Assembly: GCF_023898315.1 (NCBI RefSeq) | Contig: NC_064616.1 | Span: 709,309,389 to 709,373,388, forward strand | Direction of reading: 5' to 3' | Length of the DNA stretch: 64,000 nt | Source of the DNA: Schistocerca nitens | Lineage: Eukaryota; Arthropoda; Insecta; Orthoptera; Acrididae | Shown here: one piece after another, positions 33,200 through 45,608 of the stretch | Position numbering within the stretch: position 1 is the first letter of the stretch | Layout of the letters: every line of letters starts with the position of its first letter | Program-made: the position numbers and the translations under genes | Notes under the pieces: model-generated | Told to the model about the DNA's origin: nothing | Databases searched by the model: none | Seen by the model: only the letters and a program-made list of their open reading frames with translations

Positions 33200-33905
33200 A
33201 TCTACTGCACATCCTCCTCATCCTGTGGGAGAAGGAGTGGTTAGGGTCAGAGAACAACAAGCTGAGGCCCATAAAACCAATGACGTACACATAGAACTCC
33301 TCCTTCTGGTCACAGTGACAGAAGAAAGTACTTTTAATGCACCTCCAGATATGACACTGTCCCCTGATGCATGGATTCCTATTTTGGCAGGAAGGCCCAC
33401 CAGTATGCAGTGCTCGTGGTGTACAGGTTTCTGTACACCACATTTTAACTGAATGTGTTTTACACCAAGCCATGTGAGCTGCAACCCACTTACCAGCTGA
33501 CCTGCCCTCTATTTTAGGTGATGAATTGAATGTGGTTCATCTTTTAAGATTCTGTGTGATGTCTGGTCTTGTTAGTAGTGTCTTAGGTAGAAGGTTTTAA
33601 TGTGTTGCTTCATCATTTATTTTCCAATTGATTGTGTAGACACATTTCCTTGTTACACTATTTTAGATGTTGTGTGGTTACAGTCTATGTGTTTTACTCA
33701 AGTACTACCCTGAGGCATCTGCCTTTTGTTGTTTTGTGTCACAATGTGGGTGAGAGAGTCCTATGTTGGTTGCAGTTTCCATTTCTTAATTTACATTTTT
33801 CTGCATGCTTCTCACAATTTATAACCATACTTGTACTCTTTTAGTTGAATACAGGCGCTAATGATGTCACAGTTAATTGCTCTATACATACCACCACCAC
33901 TACCA
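33200..33905 (+). mobile_element. I-like LINE: ORF2 C-terminal end and 3' UTR
   Basis: Encodes WCTGFCTPHFN, then AATHLPADLPSILGDELNVV and HLLRFCVMSGLVSSVLGRRF to a stop at about 33600, the end of an I-type ORF2. A long 3' UTR follows, including GAATACAGGCGCTAATGATG and ending in an (ACC)n-like run near 33895. Everything upstream is missing (5' truncated). Confidence 0.75.
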
Positions 33906-34379
33906 TCCTATGGAAGATCATGTCTGAGAGTCTCAAAATCAAGTTCTCTGCCAACCATACTTAGACCATGTCAGGGTATCAGGTTTATGGGGAAGAGCAA
34001 TGTTGTATTTCTTTTACCGTGAGAGCTACATAATGAGAACAAATTGTGTCTGCATAAACTGCCACCAGTTAACATTCTCACAACACAGGTATATTACAAT
34101 TTATGGACTATAAGCAAAACCCTACACTGTAATCTATAAAAGCTTCCATTTAAATAGCAGAGTACTTTCAAAAGAACAATATGACCATACTAAACATCAG
34201 ATATGAGATTTCTTCATTCTTTACAGTCTAAAACAACACTCATCAAGCTTATGGCATCTGGTAGAGTTTCATTGTTGCTTCTAAAGCAATGTTTAAATGG
34301 CAAAATCCTCAGTCACCGTAAACCTGTGTGCCATCACTCTTGACTGTGAAGTGTAACACTTCACCCCGTGTGCTAATAA
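33906..34379. other. Unassigned sequence left of Gypsy-C
   Basis: No coding signal recognised. I could not find a left LTR for Gypsy-C here by comparing with its right LTR. Confidence 0.4.
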
Positions 34380-37300
34380 TACACTGTGAATATTCGTATC
34401 TCTGGTGTTTGCTTCAACCAGCCAGACGACCCTAACCTCTGCCGGCACACCACACCGGGCACTGTACACATGGGGGCAGACACCTTCTATGGCATTCTAT
34501 GCTCGATAGAATGCTCCTCCACCACAAGATCAAGGAAACCCCTTGCCCGAGTTTCTACTGCACAACACGGACCATGTGGCTGTCCAGTTTCAGGGTCCAC
34601 TTGCATGGTCGCCCCCTCCTCAGAGCGGTAAGCCATTTAATGTCTCTCCCTCCATGCCAGTCAAAGGGACACTCATGTCAACCACACAGGGCCATGTATA
34701 TGTCTACCCATCCTGCCGTCCCATGCACACCTCAGACGACGTGCCTGCCTTGGTTCCGCCCTATCACTCTGTTCGAGATTTTGTGTGCATTGGCCGTTGA
34801 TCCTTCCGTGCCTGCCATGACATGCTCGTTGTGTGGCCTACAGATTTTCTGCCTGCATGGACTGGATAGCATGTCTTGCCTGCACAGCTAATGGATGTCC
34901 AGCGCAACATATCACCTGCCACTGAGGGACAGTTCGCATCAGTGAACACCGTGCAAAATCCCCATATCATTTGTGCCTTTTCTACACCCCTGCAAGCACT
35001 GGTTCCTGGTCATTTTCCGAAGCTGCCGCCATTACAACCGGACAACCCAGTGATGTGGTTTACTTTGGTGGACAACATCTGGGACATACACGGTATTGCA
35101 GATGACAGCACTATTTTTGTGTGTTTATGAACTACCTGCATGACCACCCTGATCTCATCAGTGACTTGTTGCTGAATCCACCCAAGAGCGACAAATATGC
35201 CTCTACCCGTGCACTACTTATCAAACGCCTTTCTCATCCACCAGCTGATGTGATTCACAACATTATTTATGACGAGACTTTAGGTGACAGAACCCCCTCA
35301 CAGCTGTGGCGAGGCTTGTGTGCTCAGGTAAGTACCCAGATCTTGCTGAACTTAGCACTCTGGGCATTTTTGTTGGTGAAACTGCTGCAGGAACTACAAT
35401 TACATTGGCTCCCACACACTGCAGCTTCACTCAAGGATAAACTATGGCTGGCAGACCAGGCATATACCATTATTTGGCACCACCACCTCCCTCCGTGCAG
35501 CACAGTGACTAATACCACCAAGGTTGGTAATCCTGTGAGTATACTTCCACCATCGGGTGGTAGAGGCCGGGCACGTGCGTATCACAGAACAGCAGCCATC
35601 TAGTGGCCAAGATTGGGAATCACAAGCAGGACGGCAGCAGCCTCTCCCTTCCCCAACCGGGTTAGCGCCTGCCTGCCCCACCTTCCCCTCACCTGACGCT
35701 TCAGCTGGTGGGACGAGTACAGCTGACTCACATATATTCTGGTTCCACTTGACTTACATGGACGCCGCTCGCAGCCGCCGCCCGCCCTGCACATTCCCAA
35801 ATGCCGCACATGGGCAGCAGTAGGCGCCACGGCTCTCAGATGCATGCAAAGGCGCCCACAGATGTTGCATTCTGTCAGATCCCCCACTTCATGAGGACAT
35901 CTGTACACCTTGTATTTAGGTTCGTGCCGGTATTTTCTTGTCGATACCGAAGAAGACATTAGTGTTATACCTCCCTCATTTACTGTAAAGGACACGACAC
36001 CAGCCAAACTGTTCCTTCGAGCACCAAATAAATCACCACTTCTTATTGACAGTTTGGCTGAGTTACCTATTGAACTCATACCTGGCAAACAGTTCACTTG
36101 GTCCTTCTACGTGGCTGATGAAGGAGACCCAATTATAGGCATTGACTTCCTTTCCCGTTTCGGACTGTCTCCAGACCTCCAGTTGCCTTCATTATTGCAC
36201 CACACCTCATCCACTTATATTGTGTGTTCAGTTGCCTCCTCGGCCCCCCCTCCCCATCAGCTTCCCGATGATTTCAACATGGCTCTCATCGAGTGCTCTT
36301 CACTGACGGACAGCCCCGCAACTTCCGTTGCCCAGCTTCAGTCCAAGAGCGCTGCAGTCGATGATCTCCATGTTCGCAACTCCAAACTGAACCATGCAAT
36401 ATCATCAGCTACACAAGCCCTTGCCAAGGCACGATGCCTCATACAATGCCTGTCAACACCGCCACCCTCTGACACCAGCGACATACTATGTGGGACTTTG
36501 ACGCTGCCGCTCCCTGACACTGGAGACGCACCTCATGGAACTTTGTCGCCGCCGACGCGTACAGCTTCTCTGGCACATCAGGTTAGTGACTCTTGCATGC
36601 TACTGATCCCCATTTGTGATGGCCCCCGAGCAAGTTCGACAGCCCAGCTGAATGCTATCATGAATGGCACGACACACAACATTGTCACAAATGACAGGCC
36701 ACCAGTGCGTCATAAAGCGAGCCAACTGCCACCACATAAACTATGCCTCGCTAAGGCCACAGTGGAGGAACTTCTGCAGGCTGGTATTGTTCATCTGTTG
36801 GACAGTAACTGGTCTTCGCCCATACATTTAGGTCCCAAAAAGGATGGCACAGTGCACCTCTGCAGCAACGATCGCTGCCCCAACGTGTGGACAGTATTAG
36901 ACAATTATCCGATACCTCATATACAAGAATTCGCACAAGTACTTAGCGGAGCAGGCATCTTCAGTGTTTTGGACTGCTGCAAGGCATATTTACAGATACC
37001 CATGGAACAGAGTGACATACCAAAGGCAGCGTTCATCACACCTTTCGGCCTCTACGAATTATGTTACATACCTTATGGTCTCAAAAACGTGGCCCAAACT
37101 TGGCAACGTTTTATAGACTCATTTCTGTTTAACTGCACATATTGTTACACATACCTTGACGACATACTCATTTTTTCCTTCACTGACAGAGGACATGAAC
37201 TCCACCTATCCACAATACAGGACTTATTGGAATGTAACGGAGTCAAGATCAATAATGACAAGTCACAATGCTGCTGCACCGCTGTCACTTTTTTGGGGTA

Positions 37301-40104
37301 CACCATCTCCTCGGAAGGTATATGCCCCCCTTCAGGAGCAGGTTGACTGCATTTGCCATCTACCTCTCCCAGTGTCGGTTCATGAATTACGCCGGTTTTT
37401 AGGAACTATCAATTTATACCATCGTAACCTGCCGATGGCAGTAGCAATTCAAGCCCCTTTGACTGACTCATTGGCCAGGAAACAAACCTCGGGCAATCGC
37501 CGAGTACAGTGGTCTGAGAGCTTTGGAGACCTTAAGCTAGCGTTAGCACATGGTGTCACTCTCACCCACCCTTTGCCAGATGCCTGCATCTCTATTGCAG
37601 CAGCTGCAAGTGATTTTGCAATTGGTGCAGTCCACCAACAGCACGTCGGTGACGCGATACAACCACTCCATTTCTTTTCCAAAAAAACTATCTACAGCTC
37701 AACATAAATGGTCAGCATTTGACAGAGAATTGCTTGCGGTTTATGAAGCTGTAAAATATTTCTGCACAGACATCGAAGGAAGGAGCATAACAATTTTCAA
37801 AGACCATCGCCCCCTCATGGAGGCTATCCATAACCCCACTGTTGACCTTCCCCCAACGTAGGTTTTGGCAGATGACTTAATTTGCCAATACACAGACAGC
37901 CATTACATCCGAGATTCTGAAAATGTGGTGGCTGACTACCTATCTTGGCAATTTCATCCCACATTAATTTTGATGAATTGGCCCCCTTACAGGACAATGA
38001 TACTAAATTGCACTACCTCCGACAGGATCTGGTTACTTCCCTCCAGATCGTTTCCCACAACCTACCAGGCTCGGTCAGGCCACTGTGGCGCGATACATCC
38101 ATGAGTACTGCCCGGCCTATTGTTCCCCTCCGCTGTGTCACCAAGTATTCACTACATTACATAACCTTTCACATCCTGGTGCTAAGGCCACTATGTGCCT
38201 AGTTACAGAATGCTTTGTGGGGTCAGGTGTGAAGAGGGATTGTCGTACTTGGGCTCGTGCATGTTTACAGTGCCAGCACAGCAAAGTTGGCAGGCTCACA
38301 CAACACTGTAAAAGTAAATTCAACATCCCCAAAGGCCGCTTCCGACATGTGCATCTGGACCTCATAGGACCGTTATCCATGTCTGATGGTTTCAGGTATA
38401 TCCTGTCTGTCACTGTCCGTGTTACATGTTGGGTGGAGACAATACCCCTGCAGGACATCACAGTGGATTCCGTAGCATGTGCCATCCTCCTGGATAGCTT
38501 GATTCAGCTACCCTACATCCACCACCACCGACCAGGGTGGTCAGTTTGAATCCCTGCTGTTTAACAAACTCTGTAGGGTGGATAAATTCCATACTGTGGC
38601 TTACCACTCACAAAGCAATGGACTGGTCAAGCGGTGACACAGGAATCTGAAAGTGGCCCTCTTGTGCCAAGGTGGTGAGCGGTCTGACGCAATTCCCTGG
38701 GTAATGTTAGGAATGCACGGCTTACAAGACAGACCTCCAGGCTTCACTTGCAGAGGTCCTGTATGGCAAGACCCTAGGTCTCCCCTCAGAGTTCATCAAT
38801 GACAAAGCAATCGTCAACATGTGTGTCCAGACACACATAGCTGCGATCCACATGTCCCTTCCATGACCACACACCCATCCTTGGATCTTTCTACATTCGG
38901 CACTGGACTCTTGGTAGTTCATTATGTTACAGGATGACACAGTCAAACCAGCATTACAGCCACCTTACTCTGGCCCGCATTGAGTAGTGGCTCGCATGGA
39001 CAATACTATGGATGTTCTTGTCAGTGGCCATCAGCAGACAGTTTCCCTTCAACACGTGAAACCAGCCTGGTTGATCGAGGAATCTGTACCACACCCTCTC
39101 GAGTCAAATGTTCCTCCGTCAGGTGATGACTCCAATCTCACACAGACCTCCCACTCCCCTGTGCCCCACCATGATCATATGTGCACCAAGCCTACACCTG
39201 TGGGCAGCTCAGGTGTTGCATGTGATGATACTGTACCCTCATTTCACTCAGGCACTGCATGTGACAATCCACAACCTCAGCCTCAACTACATGTTGCATG
39301 TGACATTACCCGTCGCAAGTGTCGGCAGCCAGTGCCCCCCACAGAGTGTTCCAGTGTTTCTCGTGAACTATGTTATTTTTCCCCACCACATCCCCTAGTG
39401 CCCTCTATGTCCACTGTCAATGAAATCTGCATCTCAATCAATGCCTCTGAGTGCCCACACGATGAGCTTTCCTTGCAGCTCCACTAGGTATCCATCTTTG
39501 TCCTCCGCATAGGGGACACTTCATGTGAGTCCACCCCCACGTCACATATCACCATCCTGGACACAGTCCCCATCCCAAATGGGGTGGATATGGCTGGCAT
39601 AACTGTAAAATTTAGCACTGATGGGATGCTCAAGCTTCGCATCCCCCTCTCCTCCTGTACTGCAACACTGACATCGTCCGTGCCAGTCCAGTTCACGGGT
39701 GCAGGTCGACCAGTCTGTCCTCCCCACTGGATGGCGGAGTATACCAGCACCAGCCCACCCTACACAGACAAAATGGACTCTTTGCACATGCCTCTATCAA
39801 TCAGCGAGCATCCCACAACACCACTACACAGGAAGACACCCATGTCCTTCCTCCAGTGCTCCGCGCTCCTGGAGGGCGGGGGCTCTGTGGCAACCATCGA
39901 CCGCGAGTAACTGCCACCTATGATGTGCAGAGTAAATGGGCTTTGGGGACTTGTGGTTCTTTGGTTAGGTCTTATGGACTTTGGTTGCATTGTGCATGCT
40001 GTGAATTTCTGTAGTGTTTGTCTTGTGTTGTGTAATTACATGAACTTAATAAAAGCGCCCGATTTTAATTTGTTGGAGTTTTCTGTGTGTGGTCAGTTGC
40101 TACA
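34380..40104 (+). mobile_element. Gypsy-C: Ty3/gypsy fossil of a different, CsRn1-like lineage
   Basis: Gag-like sequence at about 34900-35340 carries FPKLPPLQPDNPVMWFTLVD and LGDRTPSQLWRGL, typical of CsRn1-type Gag. The protease motif VDTEEDISVIP is at about 35940. RT spans 36760-37330 with YTYLDDILIF near 37155. RNase H lies at 37560-37900, integrase zinc and core at 38130-38720 (RACLQCQHSKVG, HLDLIGPLSM). A long tail precedes a right LTR candidate at 39886. No left LTR is seen. The element is broken in several places, probably more than six, and is moderately old. Lineage by pattern memory. Confidence 0.85.
39886..40104 (+). repeat. Gypsy-C right LTR candidate
   Basis: 219 bp, beginning TGTGGCAAC and ending GTTGCTACA (near-perfect inverted ends), preceded by a purine-rich GGAGGGCGGGGGCT tract. 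AATAAA at about 40048 fits a polyadenylation signal. No partner LTR was found, so the boundaries rest on the ends alone. Confidence 0.65.
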
Positions 40105-41474
40105 GACAGAAAACCCACAATATTTTCAGTGGAGCCACATGGGATCAACCAAATGTAATGGCAAAGTAATGACAGCCCATGATCGTATGAAATCTTGCAG
40201 CTGCATACAGCTTCTGACAGATAAGAATCTTCATCAGATTTAATTCCATGGGAATTTTTGTCCTACATATGAATCTGCTATCAAGTGGCAGCTCACTTCC
40301 AACAGAAAATACTATGACCTGAAGTATTTGAAAGCAATTATCACCTCTGTCTCCTCTACCTGCCAACACATCCTCGCCAACACATCCTCGTTCGTCCACC
40401 CTCATGTGATAGTTGTTAGTTCTTAGTTTCTTACCTAAATGTGCAACCAATTACAAATTACAAGAAACTGAAAACAAAAACAGAAACTGAAGACCTGCAA
40501 TTACCCATGTGTAGATCACTGATTTGTGTGCACAGGTGTACATAAAAAAGATCTGATGTATCAAGTTTTTGTGATATAGATATTTTTGTAGCATGTAGGT
40601 TCTAGATGAGATTTACACATGCGCACCTACACTGAAAGATGAAGGAATCTGTTTTGTGTGTCAGAAGCAAGAACAGGATCAGAGGCTGCAAGAAGTCAGC
40701 ATAGAAGCCATTAAACCTCAAAGTATGTACTGGAAGGTGTAATCCATAAAAGACAGTAATACACACACTTCAGAAGATTCAAGCTTTTCTAAAGAAGATA
40801 ACATGACACATCAAAGATAAAATTATCTGAAGCAGAATGCCATAGACTCTGGAACATTGATTATAGGCCTACTGATCATATTTTGTAGCATATAAATAGT
40901 ACAGTCACTGCTTAGTGACTGTTGCTTTCGCTTAGTTACAACTTCAGGACCAGGCTAGGTCTAAGCTAGGAAAACTCACTAATCTAAACTCTTGCATTCC
41001 TCAACTGTTATCTGCCAGAGACACTTCTTGTTTTGCACACTATAGCCAAGACTAGAGGTTTCATTACAGAACTGAGATAAAACAGCAAGAGCAATACACA
41101 AGACTGAAATTTAAAAATTGGGTGTACCAATATAGCTACTGCTAAAAGAAAAGTCACAACTTTAGGAAGAAAACACAAAACTATATAAGTGACTTCATTG
41201 TCAGCCAGAGTGCTACATCAAATCATTATAAATGTATTGCTACATCAGAAATTGGCATTCATCTCCATTTATGTGGACATTTCTGCATTTTTGATCTTTA
41301 ATGTAGTGTCTGAATGCATTTTTATGTACTCTGCTAATGTTAATATTTTTTAGCTCTGGGAATTAAGATATTTTGAGTTTCGTTTTCTTGTATCTTCTCA
41401 TCACTGTATATCCTTTTTACTTCAGTTATTGAATTACATCATCATGGAAATTTAGAAAAGAAAATATTGCCACT
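40105..41474. other. 1.4 kb without a recognised gene
   Basis: AT-rich sequence on both strands. Short frames do not match a family I know. TATGAGCCA at 41475-41483 is the left target duplication of RTE copy B. Confidence 0.5.
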
Positions 41475-41483
41475 TATGAGCCA

Positions 41484-44400
41484 TGGTTCCCCCCATGAAC
41501 CATGGACCTTGCCATTGGTGGGGAGGCTTGCGTGCCTCAACAATACAGATAGCTGTACCGTAGGTGCAACCACAACGGAGGGGTATCTGTTGAGAGGCCA
41601 GACAAACGTGTGGTTCCTGAAGAGGGGCAGCAGCCTTTTCAGTAGTTTCAGGGGCAACAGTCTGGATGATTGACTGATCTGGCCTTGTAACATTAACCAA
41701 AATGGCCTTGCTGTTGTGGAAGTGCGAACGGCTGAAAGCAAGGGGAAACTACAACCGTAATTTTTCCCGAGGGCATGCAGCTTTACTGTATGGTTAAATG
41801 ATGATGGCGTCCTCTTGGGTAAAATATTCCAGAGGTAAAATAGTCCCCCATTCGGATCTCCGGGCGGGGACTACTCAGGACGTCGTCGTTATCAGGAGAA
41901 AGAAAACTGGCATTCTCCGGATCGGAGTGTGGAATGTCAGATCCCTTAATCGGGCAGGTAGATTAGAAAATTTAAAAAGGGAAATGGATAGGTTAAAGTT
42001 AGATATAGTGGGAATTAGTGAAGTTCGGTGGCAGGAGGAACAAGACTTCTGGTCAGGTGAATACAGGGTTATAAATACAAAATCAAATAGGGGTAATGCA
42101 GGAGTAGGTTTAATAATGAATAAAAAAGTAGGAGTGTGGGTAAGCTACTACAAACAGCATAGTGAATGTATTATAGTGGCCAAGATAGATACGAAGCCCA
42201 TGCCTACTACAGTAGTACAAGTTTATATGCCAACTAGCTCTGCAGATGACGAAGAAATTGAAGAAATGTATGACGAGATAAAAGAAATTATTCAGGTAGT
42301 GAAGGGAGACGAAAATTTAGTAGTCATGGGTGACTGGAATTCAACAGTAGGAAAAGGGAGAGAAGGAAACATAGTAGGTGAATATGGATTGGGGCTAAGA
42401 AATGAAAGAGGAAGCCACCTGGTAAAATTTTGCACAAAGCATAACTTAATCATAGCTAACACTTGGTTCAAGAATCATAAAAGAAGGTTGTATACATGGA
42501 AGAATCCTGGAGATACTAATAGGTATCAGATAGATTATATAATGGTAAGACAGATTAAGGAACCAGGTTTTAAATTGTAAGACATTTCCAGGGGCAGATG
42601 AGGACTCTGACCACAATCTATTGGTTGTGAACTGTAGATTAAAACTGAAGGTGGGAATTTAAGGAGATGGGACCTGGATAAACTGAAAGAACCAGAGGTT
42701 GTACAGAGTTTCAACGAGAGCGTAAGGGAACAATTGACAGGAATGGGGGAAAGAAATACAGTAGAAGACGAATGGGTAGCTCTGAAGGATGAAGTAGTGA
42801 AGGTAGCAGAGGATCAAGTAGGTAAAAAGACGAGGGCTAGTAGAAATCCTTGGGTAACAGAAGAAATATTGAATTTAATTGATGAAAGGAGAAAATATAA
42901 AAATGCAGTAAATGAAGCAGGCAAAAAGGAATACAAACGTCTCAAAAATGAGATCGACAGGAAGTGCAAAATGGCTAAGCAGGCACGGCTAGAGGAGAAA
43001 TGTAAGGATGTAGAGGCTTATCTCACTAGGGGTAAGATAGATACAGCCTACAGGAAAAGTAAAGAGACCTTTGGAGAAAAGAGAGCCACTTGTATGAATA
43101 TCAAGAGCTCAGATGGCAACCCAGTTGTAAGCAAAGAGGGGAAAGCAGAAAGGTGGAAGGAGTATACAGAGGGTCTATACAAGGGTGATGTACTTGAGGA
43201 CAATATTATGGAAATGGAATAGGATGTAGATGAAGATGAAATGGGAGATACGATACTGCGTGAAGAGTTTGACAGAGCACTGAAAGACCTGAGTGGAAAC
43301 AAGGCCCCAGGAGTAGACAACATTCCATTAGAACTACTGACGACCTTGGGAGAGCCAGTCCTGACAAAAGTCTACCATCTGGTGAGCAAGATGTATGAGA
43401 CAGGCGAAATACCCTCAGACTTCAAGAAGAATATAATAATTCCAATCACAAAGAAAGCAGGTGTTGACAGATATGAAAATTTCCGAACTATCAGTTTAAT
43501 AAGCCACAGCTGCAAAATACTAACGCAAATTATTTACAGACGAATGGAAAAACTGGTAGAAGCCAACCTCGGGGAAGATCAGTTTGGATTCCATAGAACT
43601 GTTGGAACACGTGAGGCAATACTGACCTTACGACTTATCTTAGAAGGAAGATTAAGGAAAGGCAAACCTATGTTTCTAGCATTTGTAGACTTAGAGAAAG
43701 CTTTTGACAATGTTGACTGGAATACTCTCTTTCAAATTCTAAAGGTGGCAGGGGTAAAATACAGGGAGCGAAAGGCTATTTACAACTTGTACAGAAAGCA
43801 GATGGCAGTTATAAGAGTCAAGGGACATGAAAGGGAAGCAGCGGTTGGGAAGGGAGTGAGACAGGGTTGTAGCCTCTCCCCAATGTTATTCAATCTGTGT
43901 ATTGAGCAAGCAGTAAAGGAAACGAAAGAAAAATTTGGAGAAGGTATTAAAATCCAGGGAGAAGAAATAAAAACTTTGAGGTTCGCCGATGACATTGTAA
44001 TTCTGTCAGAGACAGCAAAGGACTTGGAAGAGCAGTTGAACGGAATGGACAGTGTCTTGAAAGGCGGATATAAGATGAACATCAAAAAAAGCAAAACGAG
44101 GATAATGGAATGTAGTCGAATTAAGTCAGGTGATGGTGAGGGAATTAGATTAGGAAATGAGACACTTAAAGTAGTAAAGGAGTTTTGCAATTTGGAGAGC
44201 AAAATAACTGATGATGGTCGAAGCAGAGAGGATATAAAATGTATACTGGCAATGGCAAGGAAAGCGTTTCTGAAGAAGAGAAATTTGTTAACATCGAGTA
44301 TAGATTTAAGTGTCAGGAAGTCGTTTCTGAAAGTATTTGTATGGAGTGTAGCCATATATGGAAGTGAAACATGGACGATAAATAGTTTGGACAAGAAGAG

Positions 44401-44759
44401 AATAGAAGCTTTTGAAATGTGGTGCTACAGAAGAATGTTGAATATTAGGTGGGTAAATCACGTAACTAATGAGGAGGTATTGAATAGGATTGGGGGAGAA
44501 GAGAAGTTTGTGGCACAACTTGACTAGAAGAAGGGATCGGTTGGTAGGACATGTCCTGAGGCGTCAAGGGATCACAAATTTAGCATTGGAGGGCAGTGTG
44601 GAGGGTAAAAATCGTAGAGGGAGACCAAGAGATGAATACACTAAGCAGATTCAGAAGGATGTAGGTTGCAGTAGGTACTGGGAGATGAAGGAGCTTGCAC
44701 AGGATAGATTAGCATGGAGAGCTGCATCAAACCAGTCCCAGGACTGAAGACCACAACAA
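41484..44759 (+). mobile_element. RTE-type LINE, copy B (full length)
   Basis: 3276 bp with a perfect 9-bp target duplication TATGAGCCA at 41475-41483 and 44760-44768. A 5' UTR of about 300 bp starts with a C run, the coding region follows, and the 3' end is GAAGACCACAACAA. Complete length and target duplication mark an insertion that did not suffer 5' truncation. CpG sites are largely kept, unlike in copy A, so this copy is younger. Confidence 0.95.
41798..44747 (+). pseudogene. RTE LINE ORF: AP-endonuclease plus reverse transcriptase (few breaks)
   Basis: The endonuclease (41798-42580) shows RIGVWNVRSLNRAG, LDIVGISEVRW, VVMGDWNSTVGKG and RYQIDYIM. The usual SDHNLLV follows in a shifted frame near 42610. 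The linker is at 42734-43222. RT (43241-44527) has NKAPGVDNIP, FAFVDLEKAFDNVDW-type sequence, VRQGCSLSPMLFNL and the catalytic LRFADDIVILS near 43985. The C-terminal part shows RIEAFEMWCYRRMLNI and RRRDRLVGHVLRRQG. Breaks: a frameshift pair near 42580-42650, an in-frame TAG at 43220-43222, and a one-base shift in a G run near 44490. It nicks DNA and primes reverse transcription there. Often misannotated as craniofacial development protein 2-like. Confidence 0.93.
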
Positions 44760-44813
44760 TATGAGCCAAGCCAGAAGAAATGATGCAAGTGCATTGAATC
44801 ATGTAGTAGTGAA

Positions 44814-45073
44814 ATTGGTTGGTTGGTTGATTTGGTGGAGGGGACCTTTGGTGGAGGGGACCAAACAGTGAAGTCATCAGTCCCATCTGACAAGGGAAGG
44901 ATGGAGAAGGAAATTGGCCATGTCCTTTAGAACAAACCATCTGAACATTTGCCTGAAGCAATTTAGGGAAATTACAAAAAATCTAAATCAGGATGGCTGG
45001 ATGTGGGTTTGAACTGTTGTCCTCCTGAGTGTGAGTGCTGTGTGCTAACTACTGCACCACCTCACTCAGTATC
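44814..45073 (-). mobile_element. tRNA-derived SINE (second family)
   Basis: The minus strand has a tRNA-like head: A box-like GGTGCAGTAGTTAGCACACA, B box-like GTTCAAACCC. The body contains TTCCCTAAATTGCTTC and the 3' end has CCAACCAACC repeats. An imperfect 10-bp target duplication, TAGTAGTGAA (44804-44813) and TAGTAATGAA (45074-45083), flanks it. It landed shortly downstream of RTE copy B. Confidence 0.85.
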
Positions 45074-45083
45074 TAGTAATGAA

Positions 45084-45543
45084 GAACAGTATAATAAATT
45101 AGTTAAAACTGTGTGTTTTTTCTTTGAAGTGCTGAGAGTTTTTCTTATTAATACAGGCACAGTGGACAAAGGAGAGAAATAGACTAACAGCTGAATCTGT
45201 AAAATGAATTCAAATGATATAATTTAATTTATGTCAGCAAAAGGAACTTTCAAACAAGATTCAGTCCAGTGAAAAATACACAAGGGATATATGTAAAGTA
45301 AAGGAAGTATGCATGATGTGTAGGATATAATACTTTTATTGTGTTTGTTTGACATCTAATATAGTCATCTGGCATTATAAAATTGAACTAACACTGTTTC
45401 ATTTGGCAGCCCTAAAGGGTTTAGCCTGGATTTCAATAAGAACATCTCAATCAATGTTGATTACCTGGGATAAAAAACAGCTAAGAAGTATGGAAGTCAT
45501 ATTTCTTTATTTAAAAAAGAAAAAAGAGAACATTCTAGAAAAG

Positions 45544-45544
<1 letters not shown>
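45084..45544. other. Unassigned AT-rich sequence
   Basis: No coding or repeat motif is recognised before the (TA)n tract. Confidence 0.45.

Positions 45545-45603
<59 letters not shown>
45545..45603. repeat. (TA)n microsatellite, left of the Penelope-like element
   Basis: About 58 bp of perfect TA dinucleotides immediately outside the 3' end of the element on the minus strand. Confidence 0.97.

Positions 45604-45608
<5 letters not shown>

Noticed and set aside
41798-42580. Possible host gene resembling craniofacial development protein 2
   Set aside because: The similarity is to the RTE endonuclease. It lies inside a LINE with target duplications and is followed by the RT.
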